Positions 44,629-53,925 of a stretch of DNA of 64,000 bases are shown here, in pieces. Source of the DNA: Hyphomicrobium sp. LHD-15 (lineage in GTDB: Bacteria > Pseudomonadota > Alphaproteobacteria > Rhizobiales > Hyphomicrobiaceae); contig NZ_JAVIFT010000002.1 of NCBI RefSeq assembly GCF_031157355.1, positions 978,501 to 1,042,500 on the forward strand. Direction: 5' to 3'. Within the stretch, counting starts at the first letter, position 1; every line of letters begins with the position of its first letter. Below the pieces are notes generated by a model. The model did not search any database. It saw only the letters and a program-made list of their open reading frames with translations, and was not told the origin of the DNA. Made by a program: the position numbers and the translations under genes.

Positions 44629-45603
44629 CTACTGCAACTTCAGGATCGTGATCGCAGCCGGGCCGAGGATCACCAGGAAGAGGACCGGCAGAAAGAACAC
44701 GATCATGGGCACGGTCAGCTTCGGGGGAAGTGCGGCCGCCTTTTTCTCGGCTTCCGCCATCCGCATGTCGCGGTTTTCCTTGGCCATGACGCGGAGCGAT
44801 TGGCTCACGGGCGTGCCGTAACGCTCAGCCTGAATGAGTGCGGTTGTGACGGCCTTGATGCTCGGCAAGTTGGTGCGCTTGGCGAGGTTTTCAAAAGCGA
44901 CCCGGCGATCCGGCAGATACGACAGCTCGGCGGTTGTCAGCGACAGCTCCTCGCCGAGCTCCAGGCACTGCGGGGTGATTTCCTTGGCGACCTTGCCAAA
45001 CGACGCCTCGACCGACATGCCGGATTGCACGCAGATCAGCAGCATATCGAGCGATTCCGGGAACGCGACCTTGATCGCCTGCTGGCGTTTCTGGGTGAGG
45101 TTTTCTAGGAGCACGTTCGGCAGATAGTAGCCGGCGGCCGCTGCTATCACGGCATAGAGAAACTTCATGTTCGAGGATGCATCGATCTCGACGATGAAGA
45201 ACAGATAGAACAATGCCACGACGAATGCGATCGGCGGCGCAACGAAGCGGAAGAACATGTATGTGACGAGAGGCGCTTGTCCTCTGAGCCCGGCCATTTT
45301 GAGCTTGGCGCGCAGCTCGTCGCTGTCGAACTGGGAGCGTAGATCGAACTTGTCGACGATCTGCTGCATAAAGCCTTTCGGCGTCTGGCGCAGCCTCGTC
45401 GTTCCCCGCTCCTTGTTCAGCTCGGCCAGGCGCTGCGACCGCATCTTGTCGCGCTCGAGCGCCATCACGCGCATGCGCTGGTTCATCTGATCGCGCGCGA
45501 GCATGGGCATCACCAGCGCAAGGATGGTGGCGAAGGCCGAGACAGCCGCCAGCAGCATCGCGAGGAATGCCGGTGAGATCAGCGTGTCTACGAGCTGTTG
45601 CAT
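44629..45603 (-). CDS. tadC: Tad pilus inner-membrane protein TadC
   Basis: The 324-residue protein has a T2SS-F (GspF) domain with flanking membrane helices (residues 11-35, about 110-170 and near the C-terminus). Conserved features are FPESLDMLLICVQSGMSVEASF and AERYGTPVSQSLRVMA. It forms the inner-membrane platform with TadB. It is the last gene of the leftward cpa/tad operon and starts 18 bp after tadB. Confidence 0.93.
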   Translation of the reverse strand: MQQLVDTLISPAFLAMLLAAVSAFATILALVMPMLARDQMNQRMRVMALERDKMRSQRLAELNKERGTTRLRQTPKGFMQQIVDKFDLRSQFDSDELRAKLKMAGLRGQAPLVTYMFFRFVAPPIAFVVALFYLFFIVEIDASSNMKFLYAVIAAAAGYYLPNVLLENLTQKRQQAIKVAFPESLDMLLICVQSGMSVEASFGKVAKEITPQCLELGEELSLTTAELSYLPDRRVAFENLAKRTNLPSIKAVTTALIQAERYGTPVSQSLRVMAKENRDMRMAEAEKKAAALPPKLTVPMIVFFLPVLFLVILGPAAITILKLQ

Positions 45604-45621
45604 GAGCGCGGTCTTTGCTGG

Positions 45622-46632
45622 CTAGAACTTGAAGTTGATCATCTTGCGCATGACCATGATGCCGGTCACCATCCAGAGGAGGCCGCCCAGAATAAAAAAG
45701 TTGCCGGTTCTGGTATCGAACAATGGCTGCAGGTAGTGGGGCGAAGACATGTAGACCATCGTCATCACGCCCGGCGGCAGGCACCCGAGGATACCGGCCG
45801 ATGCCTTGGCTTCTGACGAAAGCGCCTTGACCTTCATCGCCATCTTGAGGCGGTCGCGAAGGACGCCCGACAAGTTGGAGAGAGCTTCCGCGAGATTGCC
45901 GCCGGATTGCTGCTGAATGGCGATGACGATCGCCAGGAATTTGACCTCGGGTACCGGAACGCGGTGCGTCATGCGTTCGAGGGATTCCGATAGCGAGACG
46001 CCGATGCGCTGCTGCTCGATGGCTTCGCGGAATTCGCTCGAGATCGGCTCGGGTGCTTCCTTGGCGATGACCCCGAAACACTCGTTCAGCGGCATGCCGG
46101 ATTTTACGCCGCGAACGATGACGTCGATCGAGTTGGCGAGCTCGTCGAGGAATTTCTTCTGACGGCGGGCGATGAGCTTCGCCAAGACGAAGCGGGGCAC
46201 GCCAAAGCCGCCCACGAAGGCGCCGGCGATCATGAACAACGGCCTGAATACGGCCGCGGAGGCCGGCGCGAGGCCTGCTGCAATGACGGCGAACACGGAA
46301 GCGGAAGCTGCGCTTGCGATCCAGAAGTATTTCGGCTCGATGTCGAGACCCGCCTGCACGAGCTTGAGGCGCAGCGAAACCTTTTTCTGGGCCTTTTGCC
46401 GGTTCTCGATTTCCTTCAGGCTTTCGGCGACCTGCTTTTTGCGGTTTGCGGCCACCTCCGCTGCTGTTCGCGGGATGGCTTTCTTGGTTCCGGATTCTCT
46501 GACGTTTGCGACGCGCTTGTCCTTGATCCGGTCGCTCGAAATGTAAGGGTACATGATGGCATAGGCGATGGCCGCGATGGCAACCGCCGCAACGAGCGCC
46601 GTCATGAGCGGCATCATGCCAAGGTCATCCAT
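45622..46632 (-). CDS. tadB: Tad pilus inner-membrane protein TadB
   Basis: The 336-residue T2SS-F domain protein begins with a membrane helix (about residues 8-27) and carries LDELANSIDVIVRGVKSGMP and QQQSGGNLAEALSNLSGVLR. It partners TadC. ATG 46632 overlaps the end of cpaF by 8 bases and has GGGAG upstream, so translation is coupled; a longer frame to 46683 would run further into cpaF and lacks similarity. Confidence 0.93.
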   Translation of the reverse strand: MDDLGMMPLMTALVAAVAIAAIAYAIMYPYISSDRIKDKRVANVRESGTKKAIPRTAAEVAANRKKQVAESLKEIENRQKAQKKVSLRLKLVQAGLDIEPKYFWIASAASASVFAVIAAGLAPASAAVFRPLFMIAGAFVGGFGVPRFVLAKLIARRQKKFLDELANSIDVIVRGVKSGMPLNECFGVIAKEAPEPISSEFREAIEQQRIGVSLSESLERMTHRVPVPEVKFLAIVIAIQQQSGGNLAEALSNLSGVLRDRLKMAMKVKALSSEAKASAGILGCLPPGVMTMVYMSSPHYLQPLFDTRTGNFFILGGLLWMVTGIMVMRKMINFKF

Positions 46633-48097
46633 GGGTTTCTCCCATGGGATTGCCATTGGAATCGAGAACCTCGGCGGCGGCAAGGGCTACGGCGAGGCGC
46701 GAGTCTTCCTTGTAGTATTGGGCGCGGTCCCAGAATGCGGGGCGCGCGATGCCGGTGGACCGGTGGCGCCCGGTGAGCTTGCCGTGGGCGTCCTCGCCGG
46801 TGATCTCGTAGACGATGAGGTTCTGCAGCGTGATGACGTCCTCTTCGAGGCCGGTCACCTCGGTGATGTGCGTGATCTTGCGCGAGCCGTCGCGAAGACG
46901 CGCGGCCTGGATGATCACGTCGATCGAACCGACGATCATCTCGCGGATGGTTTTGACGGGGAGCGCGAAGCCGCCCATCATGATCATGGACTCCAGGCGG
47001 CTCAGCGCCTCGCGTGGACTGTTCGAGTGAAGCGTGCCCATGGAGCCGTCGTGGCCGGTGTTCATGGCCTGCAGGAGGTCGAAAGCTTCGGGGCCGCGGA
47101 CCTCGCCGACGATGATCCGCTCCGGCCGCATGCGAAGGCAGTTCTTTACGAGATCGCGCATCGTGATCTCGCCTTCGCCTTCTAGGTTCGGCGGACGGGT
47201 TTCGAGACGCACGACGTGGGGCTGCTGGAGCTGAAGTTCCGCCGAGTCTTCGCAGGTGATGATGCGCTCGTCGTTATCGATGCTCGCCGTCATGCAGTTC
47301 AGAAGTGTCGTCTTGCCCGAGCCGGTACCGCCGGAAATCAGAATGTTGCAACGAACGCGCCCGATGATTTCCAGAATGGTCTTGGCTTGCGGTGTGATTG
47401 CTCCGAACTTGCAGAGCTGATCGAGCGTGAGGCGATCCTTCTTGAACTTGCGGATGGTAAGCGCAGGGCCGTCGATGGCGAGCGGTGGGGCGATGACGTT
47501 GACACGCGATCCGTCGGGGAGGCGCGCGTCGCAGATCGGGCTGCTTTCGTCTACGCGGCGGCCGACCTGGCTCACGATGCGCTGGCAGATGTTCATCAGC
47601 TGCTGGTTGTCGGCGAAGCGCACCGAGGTTTTCTGCGTTTTGCCGGCAACTTCGATGAAGGTCGTCGTGGCGCCGTTGACCATGATATCGGCGATGTCGT
47701 CGCGCGCGAGCAGGGGTTCGAGCGGGCCATAACCCAGCACGTCGTTGCAGATGTCCTCGAGCAGCTCTTCCTGCTCGGCAATCGACATGACGACGTTCTT
47801 GACTTGGATAATCTCGCTGACGATGTCGCGGATTTCCTCGCGGGCGGCCGCCGAGTCGAGCTTGGCGAGCTGCGTGAGGTCGATGGTGTCGATCAGCGCG
47901 TTGAAGACGGTCGTCTTGACGTCGTAATACTCTTCGGAATGGTTGCGCTGAGGCTCGGCTGGTTCGACGCGCGCGGGGGCTGGCGCAGCGGCGGGCTGAG
48001 GCGTGGCTGTGACGGCAGGCGCAGCCGCTACCGGCGCGACCGGTTGGGACGGCAGCTTGCGTTGAGTTCCAGGTTCATTCGTGCGTCTGCCGAACAT
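46625..48097 (-). CDS. cpaF: Tad pilus assembly ATPase CpaF/TadA
   Basis: The 490-residue GspE/VirB11-type hexameric ATPase drives pilus extension. An Ala/Pro-rich tail (about residues 15-50) precedes the domain. Walker A is GGTGSGKTT, the Asp box includes [12 protein letters not shown], Walker B is [12 protein letters not shown] and the His box is [17 protein letters not shown] 48097 has GAAGG upstream. It starts 8 bp after cpaE and overlaps tadB. Confidence 0.96.
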   Translation of the reverse strand: MFGRRTNEPGTQRKLPSQPVAPVAAAPAVTATPQPAAAPAPARVEPAEPQRNHSEEYYDVKTTVFNALIDTIDLTQLAKLDSAAAREEIRDIVSEIIQVKNVVMSIAEQEELLEDICNDVLGYGPLEPLLARDDIADIMVNGATTTFIEVAGKTQKTSVRFADNQQLMNICQRIVSQVGRRVDESSPICDARLPDGSRVNVIAPPLAIDGPALTIRKFKKDRLTLDQLCKFGAITPQAKTILEIIGRVRCNILISGGTGSGKTTLLNCMTASIDNDERIITCEDSAELQLQQPHVVRLETRPPNLEGEGEITMRDLVKNCLRMRPERIIVGEVRGPEAFDLLQAMNTGHDGSMGTLHSNSPREALSRLESMIMMGGFALPVKTIREMIVGSIDVIIQAARLRDGSRKITHITEVTGLEEDVITLQNLIVYEITGEDAHGKLTGRHRSTGIARPAFWDRAQYYKEDSRLAVALAAAEVLDSNGNPMGETHG

Positions 48098-48105
48098 GTT
48101 GACCT

Positions 48106-49413
48106 TCAGCGCATGAGCTTCAGCTTTTCGAGAAGCGGCGCGAGCGGCGATTTCTTCTCGACCTTGATTTCCTTACGATGCGCGAGCGTCAACGCGATTT
48201 CGCGGAAAGCCTGCGCGGCCTTCGCCTTGGCGTTGAAATCCTCGACCATCTGGCCGTTGTTTGCGGCCTGGCCGAAGTTTTCACAGTCGAAATCGATGAC
48301 GGCGAGGGTCTTGATGTCGAGTGCGCTCTCGAATTCCTTCGGCGTGATCTCGGGACGCTTCTGCATGTTGGCCATGTTCAGGACCAGATGCGGAGACGCG
48401 TCGTTCTTGCGGGTCGTCCGGATGAGATCCAGGATGTTCTTCGCGTTGCGGAGGTTGGCGAGGTCGGGGATCGCGGTGATGACGATCTCGTCGGCCTGGA
48501 GCAGAAGGCGCTTTGTCCACGGCGCCCAGGTGTGGGGAAGGTCGACTGCGACGAAGGGGACGTTCTGGCGCACGACGTCGATCACCGTTTCGCAGCCTTC
48601 GGGCGACATTTCGTAGTCGCGGTCGAGCACGACGGGCGCGGCGAAGATCGAAAGGTGCTTCGAGCACGTGGTGAGGAGGCGATCGAGCAGCACCTCGTCG
48701 AGGCGCTCGGGGTTCTGGAGCGCATCGGCGATGCCTTGAACGGGGTCCTGGTTGAAGTCGAGGCCTGTGGTGCCGAACGCTAGGTCCATGTCGGCGATGA
48801 CTATGTTGGTCGAGATGGCTTCCGACAGGGTCCAGGCCACGTTGTGGCAGATGGTGGAAGAGCCCACGCCGCCCTTGGCGCCGACAAACGCCAACACCTG
48901 CCCAACAGGATCCGAATCGGGGTTGTTATAAAGGCCCGACAGGCACTCCATGAAATCGAACGGCGAGATCGGTGCGACGAGATATTCGGAAATGCCGCGT
49001 TTCATGAGGTCGCGGTAAAGCACAACGTCGTTGGCGGAACCGATGATCACCACCTTTGTGCCGGGATCGCAGCTCTGCGCGAGATCTTCGAGGGCGCCGA
49101 TGAGTTCGGCGTGCGGCAGATGCGATTCGAGCACGATCAGGTTCGGGGTGGGGTTTTCCTGATAGTGGGCCACGGCCGCGGCCACGCCGCCCATCTGGAA
49201 CGTTACGTGCGCTTTGCTCAGGCGCCTGTCCTCGGAAGCGGTTTGAATGATCTCCGCAATCGTCGGGGTCTCGCAAAAGGCTTGAATGGAAATGCGCGGG
49301 AGCGGGCGCGCGCGGTCGCTCAACGCCGGCGCATCCGGAGCGTTCAGGTCATAGGCATAGGGCTGCGGCGCTTCGTGCGCGTCCTGGCCGGATACCTTCA
49401 ACGATTTTGACAT
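48106..49413 (-). CDS. cpaE: Tad pilus assembly protein CpaE (MinD/ParA-like with receiver domain)
   Basis: The 435-residue protein has an atypical receiver-like domain (about residues 40-165, with LIVLESHLPHAELIG and KVVIIGSANDVVLYRDLMKRG) and a ParA/MinD ATPase domain with deviant Walker A FVGAKGGVGSST and DMDLAFGTTGLDF. In Caulobacter CpaE directs the pilus machinery to the cell pole. ATG 49413 is chosen; the frame is open 30 codons further but over cpaD with no similarity. It starts 14 bp after cpaD. Confidence 0.93.
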   Translation of the reverse strand: MSKSLKVSGQDAHEAPQPYAYDLNAPDAPALSDRARPLPRISIQAFCETPTIAEIIQTASEDRRLSKAHVTFQMGGVAAAVAHYQENPTPNLIVLESHLPHAELIGALEDLAQSCDPGTKVVIIGSANDVVLYRDLMKRGISEYLVAPISPFDFMECLSGLYNNPDSDPVGQVLAFVGAKGGVGSSTICHNVAWTLSEAISTNIVIADMDLAFGTTGLDFNQDPVQGIADALQNPERLDEVLLDRLLTTCSKHLSIFAAPVVLDRDYEMSPEGCETVIDVVRQNVPFVAVDLPHTWAPWTKRLLLQADEIVITAIPDLANLRNAKNILDLIRTTRKNDASPHLVLNMANMQKRPEITPKEFESALDIKTLAVIDFDCENFGQAANNGQMVEDFNAKAKAAQAFREIALTLAHRKEIKVEKKSPLAPLLEKLKLMR

Positions 49414-49427
49414 GGCGGAACCTGTCG

Positions 49428-50171
49428 TCACTTTGCAATCTTGATCTTCTCGTCTTCCGACTTCTTGGACGCGGTCGACTCGCCCTTCACGTACTGATTC
49501 CACGCCGTATCTCTGCGCTCACCGGCACGGTCGGTTTCGGTGCGGGGACCGAGGAGGTCGCCCGGATTGGCAACCATGACGGCGAGATTGTGCTGATTGG
49601 CGCAGCCGAAGTTCGGGTAGTTGCCGTTGTCGCGCTGGTTCGCCAGGTTTGTCGGCCAATAGCCGCAGACGGGCGCTTCGGCGACGTAGCGAAGATAGGA
49701 GACGCGGATCGGCGCGTTCGAACGCTGGCCAGAATGATAGGCCTCGATGGCGATCGAGGAGTCCTGGAACCCGTTGTCGCTCAGAATCTGGCGAATCTCG
49801 CCGACGGCCTGCATCGACGACATCTCGTTGGCGCCGCCGCCCGGTGCCTGGATCACGAGACGGCTGTTTCCGGCGTCGGCTGCGCGAGAGCGATCGGAGA
49901 ATTCGAGAATTTGGGCGCGCTGGCGCGGCGTCAACCCACGCGCGGACGCGGCGACGTGGACCTCCATCGTCTGCGGCTCCTGCGAGACGATGATCGGATG
50001 GCGCTGGGAAGGGTCTACCATCGACCAGCCGGCGACTTGCGGTGCGGCGATGTCGTAGTCGGGCCGGCATCCGGCGAAGCTCGTCGCCAGGATTGCGAGC
50101 GCCACGCAAGCGACCCGATGGACGCGCACCTTGGCGGGGCGGTCCGATGGCGATGCAAGTCCGTACTCCAT
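49428..50171 (-). CDS. cpaD: Tad pilus assembly lipoprotein CpaD
   Basis: The 247-residue protein has a lipoprotein signal (LAILATSFAGCRPD, lipid on C35) and the CpaD domain, with VCGYWPTNLANQ and NFGCANQHNLAVMVANPGDL typical of the family. It stabilises the CpaC secretin in the outer membrane. ATG 50171 with CTGGAGACG upstream is favoured; a GTG at 50195 would overlap the cpaC stop by one base. Confidence 0.93.
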   Translation of the reverse strand: MEYGLASPSDRPAKVRVHRVACVALAILATSFAGCRPDYDIAAPQVAGWSMVDPSQRHPIIVSQEPQTMEVHVAASARGLTPRQRAQILEFSDRSRAADAGNSRLVIQAPGGGANEMSSMQAVGEIRQILSDNGFQDSSIAIEAYHSGQRSNAPIRVSYLRYVAEAPVCGYWPTNLANQRDNGNYPNFGCANQHNLAVMVANPGDLLGPRTETDRAGERRDTAWNQYVKGESTASKKSEDEKIKIAK

Positions 50172-50194
50172 GATTGCGTCTCCAGACTGCGCCA

Positions 50195-51778
50195 CTATTC
50201 GACAATGAAACCGTAGTCGCCCTTGAGGTCGCCCACGGGGGCGGCGCTCTCGGTGCCATAGATGCGATTTAGATGGCCCATGAAGTTGGCCTTGCGGTCG
50301 GTGGCTTCCGCCAAGCCATCGAGGGGCTTGGCAAGATCCTTCTGAGCCACTGGCTTCACGAGGTAGGGCGTGACGATGACGACGAGTTCGGTTTCGCGCT
50401 TGATGAAGTCGCGGCTGCGGAACAGGGTTCCGAGCATCGGCAGGTCCTTGAGGCCGGGGAAGCCGTCGATGTTCTGGCGGACGTCATCGGAGATGAGGCC
50501 GGCGAGCGCGATTGATCCGCCGGACGGCAGCTCAACCGTGGAGTTGGCCTGGCGCTTCTTGAGCGCCGGAATCTGGGTGGAATCCAGAACGATGGCGCCG
50601 TTGTTGGAAAGCTCGCTGACCTCGCTTTCGATCTTGAGACTGATGCGACCCTCCGACATCACGGTCGGGGTGAAAGCGACGCCGACGCCGAACTCCTTGA
50701 AGGTGACGGAGGTCTGTCCGTTGCTGTCCTTCACGGGGATCGGGTATTCGCCGCCGGCGAGAAACTTGGCGGGTTCGCCGGAGATGGCGGTCAGGTTGGG
50801 TTCGGCCAGCGTGCGGACGAGGCCGTCGCGCTCGAGGGCGCGCATTGCTTTGGCGATGCTGCCGTTCTTGCCGGTGTAGCCGGAGATGGCGCCTGAATTT
50901 CCGAAGCTGTCAGTCGTGGGACCGCTTCCGAAGGCGCAGGTCTGGCCGGCGCCGCACGAGACTGCCGGATCGCTCGGATCGCCCTTCGTGGAAACGCCGA
51001 ACATGGGCAGTGCGCCGAGGCCCGCCGCGGTCGTCAGCGGGAGTGCGTTGGCGGTCAGCAGGCTCCAGGTGAAGTTGCCGGCGTTGATATCGGCGGCGAG
51101 GTTGATGCCGAACTGCTTCAGAAGCTCGCGCTGAACCTCGGCGACGACGACCTTGAGCATGACCTGCTCTTCGCCCTCGACGCCGAGCATGTTGACGACC
51201 TTGTTCTTGGCGCGCTCGTCGGTCTCTGGGGAGGCAACGATGAAGCGTGAGGCGATGTCGCTGGCACGGTTCGAATCCACCGGCGTGCGCACCGATCCGG
51301 TCAGAATGACGGTGTCATTGAGGATTTCGGATCTGACGTTGGAGCCCGGCAGGAGGCGGTGCAGCAGCGCATCGAGTACGGCAGTGTCCTGCTCGACGCT
51401 GATCTCGAGCGTCAGGATCTGCTCGCCGTTGGCATCGAAAAAGAAGGCGTTCGACTGGCCGATCTTCTTGGCGATCAGGTGGACGCGATTGGACGACTGG
51501 ACGACTGCGTCGACGATTTCCGGCGCGGACACCATCACATCACGCAGCTCAAGCGGAAGCTCGACCAGCAGTGATTTGTTGCGCCCGATCCGGACGGCGC
51601 GGGATTGAGGCAGGGCGTCGCCAGCGTTGATGCGCAGGACAGAGCTTTGCAGGGATAGCGGCGGAAAATCGCCGCCGGCAACGGCCGGCCGCCCCATGGA
51701 TGCAACGAGCAATCCAAGGGCAAGCATCCCGGCGCAGGCCAGGATGCTGCGGGCCGACGGTTTAACGTAAGTGCGCAT
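50195..51778 (-). CDS. cpaC: Tad pilus outer-membrane secretin CpaC
   Basis: The 527-residue secretin has a signal peptide (residues 1-35), an N-terminal pilotin-like/BON segment (RIGRNKSLLVELPLELRDVM, and VILTGSVRTPVDSNRASDIA) and a C-terminal secretin barrel domain (AGGEYPIPVKDSNGQTSVTF, VELPSGGSIALAGLISDD, TELVVIVTPYLVKP). It forms the outer-membrane channel for the Flp pilus. ATG 51778 has ATAAGG upstream. Confidence 0.95.
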   Translation of the reverse strand: MRTYVKPSARSILACAGMLALGLLVASMGRPAVAGGDFPPLSLQSSVLRINAGDALPQSRAVRIGRNKSLLVELPLELRDVMVSAPEIVDAVVQSSNRVHLIAKKIGQSNAFFFDANGEQILTLEISVEQDTAVLDALLHRLLPGSNVRSEILNDTVILTGSVRTPVDSNRASDIASRFIVASPETDERAKNKVVNMLGVEGEEQVMLKVVVAEVQRELLKQFGINLAADINAGNFTWSLLTANALPLTTAAGLGALPMFGVSTKGDPSDPAVSCGAGQTCAFGSGPTTDSFGNSGAISGYTGKNGSIAKAMRALERDGLVRTLAEPNLTAISGEPAKFLAGGEYPIPVKDSNGQTSVTFKEFGVGVAFTPTVMSEGRISLKIESEVSELSNNGAIVLDSTQIPALKKRQANSTVELPSGGSIALAGLISDDVRQNIDGFPGLKDLPMLGTLFRSRDFIKRETELVVIVTPYLVKPVAQKDLAKPLDGLAEATDRKANFMGHLNRIYGTESAAPVGDLKGDYGFIVE

Positions 51779-51814
51779 GTTATCGCCTTATGACGGACAA
51801 AAACTCAAAATTAT

Positions 51815-52624
51815 TCAGTTTACGCCGTACGAACGCGATGGTGTTCCATAACGCAAAACGCGAATTGAAGCTGTCTCCCGAGACGACGAAGGATCGACGC
51901 CAGCGGTTGGACCTTGTGTGACGTCGAGATCGGCGATCGAGCGCAGCGATAGGCTGATGTCGCCGATCGAGTTGCCGAGCGCGAGAAGCTCGGCTTGACG
52001 GGCGGTGAGCTCCAGCGTCGCGGTGGCTGCGGAGCTGTCGGCCGTCTTCTTGCCCTCCTTGGTCTCGATCTGTTGGCCGATGGCGAGGACGCGCACGTTT
52101 CCGAACAGAAGCTCGCTGACGAAATCTTCTTGGCCTGTTCGGGCGTTTCTCAGACGGCGAATGAGGATGACGTCGACCCGGTCGTTCGGAAGGATGAGAT
52201 TTCCGACCGCAGTCTCCTCTTTGATCTTGGTCGAGATGGCGCGCATGCCGGCCGGAAGGATCGCCGCGAGTACGCCGCCTTGTCCTGCCTTCACGAGCTT
52301 GGTCTGGGTGATTGGCTCGCCCGCCATGATCGGGGCGCGCGCGATCGATCCGGCGAGCTGGGTCATGGCATCGGGCTGGCCGGTGCGCGTGATGAAGCCG
52401 GGCGTGACGGTTTCTTCAGGCCAGGATTGCCACCGGAACAGGCTATCGTTGGTGATCTGGCCGAGGCCGATGTCGGTGCGGGCGACCAGCACGTCGCTCG
52501 ACTTCACCTTGATTTCGACGGTTTTCTCGACCGGCGGTTTGCTCACCATGCCGCGCACCATGACGAATGCCATGAGGCCGGCAGTTGCCGCGATGGCAAG
52601 TCCGATGAGCTGGGGCCGTTTCAT
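51815..52624 (-). CDS. cpaB: Tad pilus assembly protein CpaB
   Basis: The 269-residue protein has an N-terminal membrane anchor (about residues 5-25), a SAF domain (SSDVLVARTDIGLGQIT, then RAPIMAGEPITQTKLV) and the RcpC/CpaB region LPAGMRAISTKIKEETAVGN with LPNDRVDVILIRR. It is thought to brace the secretin channel in the periplasm. It starts 109 bp after cpaA. Confidence 0.93.
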   Translation of the reverse strand: MKRPQLIGLAIAATAGLMAFVMVRGMVSKPPVEKTVEIKVKSSDVLVARTDIGLGQITNDSLFRWQSWPEETVTPGFITRTGQPDAMTQLAGSIARAPIMAGEPITQTKLVKAGQGGVLAAILPAGMRAISTKIKEETAVGNLILPNDRVDVILIRRLRNARTGQEDFVSELLFGNVRVLAIGQQIETKEGKKTADSSAATATLELTARQAELLALGNSIGDISLSLRSIADLDVTQGPTAGVDPSSSRETASIRVLRYGTPSRSYGVN

Positions 52625-52733
52625 TGCGCGCGTTGTCCCATACGGCCTTATGGCCGAACCTTTGAGCGTGAAGCCAAAGATTGGAGGACAAACGTCAACG
52701 CGCCGTTAATTATCGTGCCGTTCTGGACAGCTT

Positions 52734-53243
52734 TCAGATTGCTGTGGCGACAAACAACGCGGTCTGGGGAAACACCAGCAGAGCGGAGCTGGCGATGGCC
52801 AGTCCGTAGGGGATGCCAGTGCCTTGCTTGTGGAGGTTGATGGCCCAATCGGGGGCTTTCGGGTGCACCATCGGGTTTTTTCTATAAAGCAGGATGGCGA
52901 TCGCGAGGGCGCCACCGAAGAGCGTCACATAGACGAGGAACGGCACGAGCTGATCGAGACCGATCCAAAGTGCCGCGGCGGCCAGCAGTTTGGCGTCACC
53001 ACCACCAAAGCCGCCGACGGCGAAGAGGATGATCCCCGCGAGAAGAATGATCGCGCCGGAGGCGATGTGAGAGAGGATGTCCTCGGTCGACAGGCCGGAG
53101 ATCACGGCTACAACAAAGAAAAGCGCGACGAGAGCAATCGAGACCCGATTGGGGATCGTCATCGTCAGAAGATCATAGGCGCCGCCGAAAGCGACGAGGG
53201 CGGGAAACGCCAGCAATAACGCATAGTACAACACGACGTGCAC
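52734..53243 (-). CDS. cpaA: Prepilin peptidase CpaA/TadV
   Basis: The 169-residue polytopic aspartic peptidase removes the leader from Flp prepilins. The two catalytic aspartates are D24 in GGAYDLLTMTIPN and D83 in GFGGGDAKLLA. About six hydrophobic segments are seen, and no N-methylation domain, as expected for the Tad type. The start is set at GTG 53243; GTG 53234 is possible. The long open frame to 53459 runs over the flp2 pilin gene and is not part of cpaA. Confidence 0.93.
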   Translation of the reverse strand: MHVVLYYALLLAFPALVAFGGAYDLLTMTIPNRVSIALVALFFVVAVISGLSTEDILSHIASGAIILLAGIILFAVGGFGGGDAKLLAAAALWIGLDQLVPFLVYVTLFGGALAIAILLYRKNPMVHPKAPDWAINLHKQGTGIPYGLAIASSALLVFPQTALFVATAI

Positions 53244-53272
53244 CTCTGTCGGATGGCGGCCGGGCCGGCGGT

Positions 53273-53440
53273 CTATTGGTCGAGGGCGTCGGCAGCGGTG
53301 GTGAAATTCCCTTCTATCGCCGGTGCGATTTGGTGAAGAGCACCCACGATCGCGATCGAGATGATGCCGGCGATGAGCGCGTACTCGATGGCCGTTGTGC
53401 CACGATCGTCCGCACAGAATCTGAAAAGAAGAGCTTTCAT
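53273..53440 (-). CDS. Flp/Fap-type pilin, second copy (flp2)
   Basis: A 55-residue prepilin gene lies between flp1 and cpaA. The leader MKALLFRFCADDRG is cut after G14, then comes TTAIEYALIAGIISIAIVGA with the conserved Glu at +5 and Tyr at +6 of the Flp motif; the mature chain is 41 residues. ATG 53440, TAG 53273-53275. It differs clearly from flp1 in leader and C-terminal half, so it is likely a minor or alternative pilin, or a pseudopilin standing in for the absent TadE/F. Confidence 0.88.
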   Translation of the reverse strand: MKALLFRFCADDRGTTAIEYALIAGIISIAIVGALHQIAPAIEGNFTTAADALDQ

Positions 53441-53538
53441 TCGTAAGCCGTGTCCCCAAGCGTGTGGAGGAACTCTAGCGTGGAGAGATTAACTTCCCGT
53501 GCTCAGTCGTCGCCGATCCATGAGGTCCTTCCAAACGG

Positions 53539-53574
53539 GTCGGGCCACCCTAGCGATAACTGGGGTGGCCCGAC
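53539..53574 (-). terminator. Hairpin between flp1 and the rest of the tad operon
   Basis: A perfect 12-bp stem GTCGGGCCACCC/GGGTGGCCCGAC (53539-53550 with 53563-53574) with a 12-base loop. On the minus strand only CCGTTTGG follows, so it is a weak terminator or an RNA-stability element. It would leave flp1 mRNA much more abundant than the assembly genes. Confidence 0.65.
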
Positions 53575-53613
53575 TGCATTGCGATAAATTCGCTCGTGGG
53601 GAGCGGCCTGTTA

Positions 53614-53775
53614 CTACAGGTCCTTCTCGATCGTCTCGAAGGCCGTCTTCAGCTTGTCGCCGATGCCGCCGACTGCGGTGATGATGGCGACGCTGATGAG
53701 GGCAGCGATCAGGCCGTACTCAATCGCGGTTGCGCCAGACTCGTCCTTGAGGAAACGCGAGAAAATGTTCGTCAT
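53614..53775 (-). CDS. flp: Flp/Fap-type major pilin (flp1)
   Basis: The 53-residue prepilin has leader MTNIFSRFLKDESG (cut after G14) followed by ATAIEYGLIAALISVAIITA with Glu at +5, and a short C-terminus rich in Lys and Glu; the mature chain is 39 residues. It should be the main subunit of the Flp pilus used for surface attachment. ATG 53775 has ATGGGAG upstream. It is the first gene of the locus, behind an AT-rich promoter region and ahead of a strong hairpin. Confidence 0.94.
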   Translation of the reverse strand: MTNIFSRFLKDESGATAIEYGLIAALISVAIITAVGGIGDKLKTAFETIEKDL

Positions 53776-53910
53776 TACTGTAACTCCCATGGTCGACTTC
53801 AAATTCGTTCGCTGCCCGGTGATTTGCCCCGTCGCTCGTGAACTGGAGACCAACCTACGCTTTACTCGTTAAAGCGCTGTAAAAGCTCTAGATGTTCAGA
53901 TCAACAAATT

Positions 53911-53925
53911 CTAATAACTCGTTAA
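53911..53925. promoter_or_regulatory. CtrA-like box upstream of flp1
   Basis: CTAA, seven bases, TTAA (on the minus strand TTAA-N7-TTAG) differs at one position from the CtrA consensus TTAA-N7-TTAA. CtrA activates pilA in Caulobacter. The box is about 140 bases before the flp1 start. Confidence 0.4.

Noticed and set aside
53244-53459. N-terminal extension of cpaA
   Set aside because: The bases code for the Flp2 pilin in another frame; the extension is Arg/His-rich and unlike a membrane peptidase.
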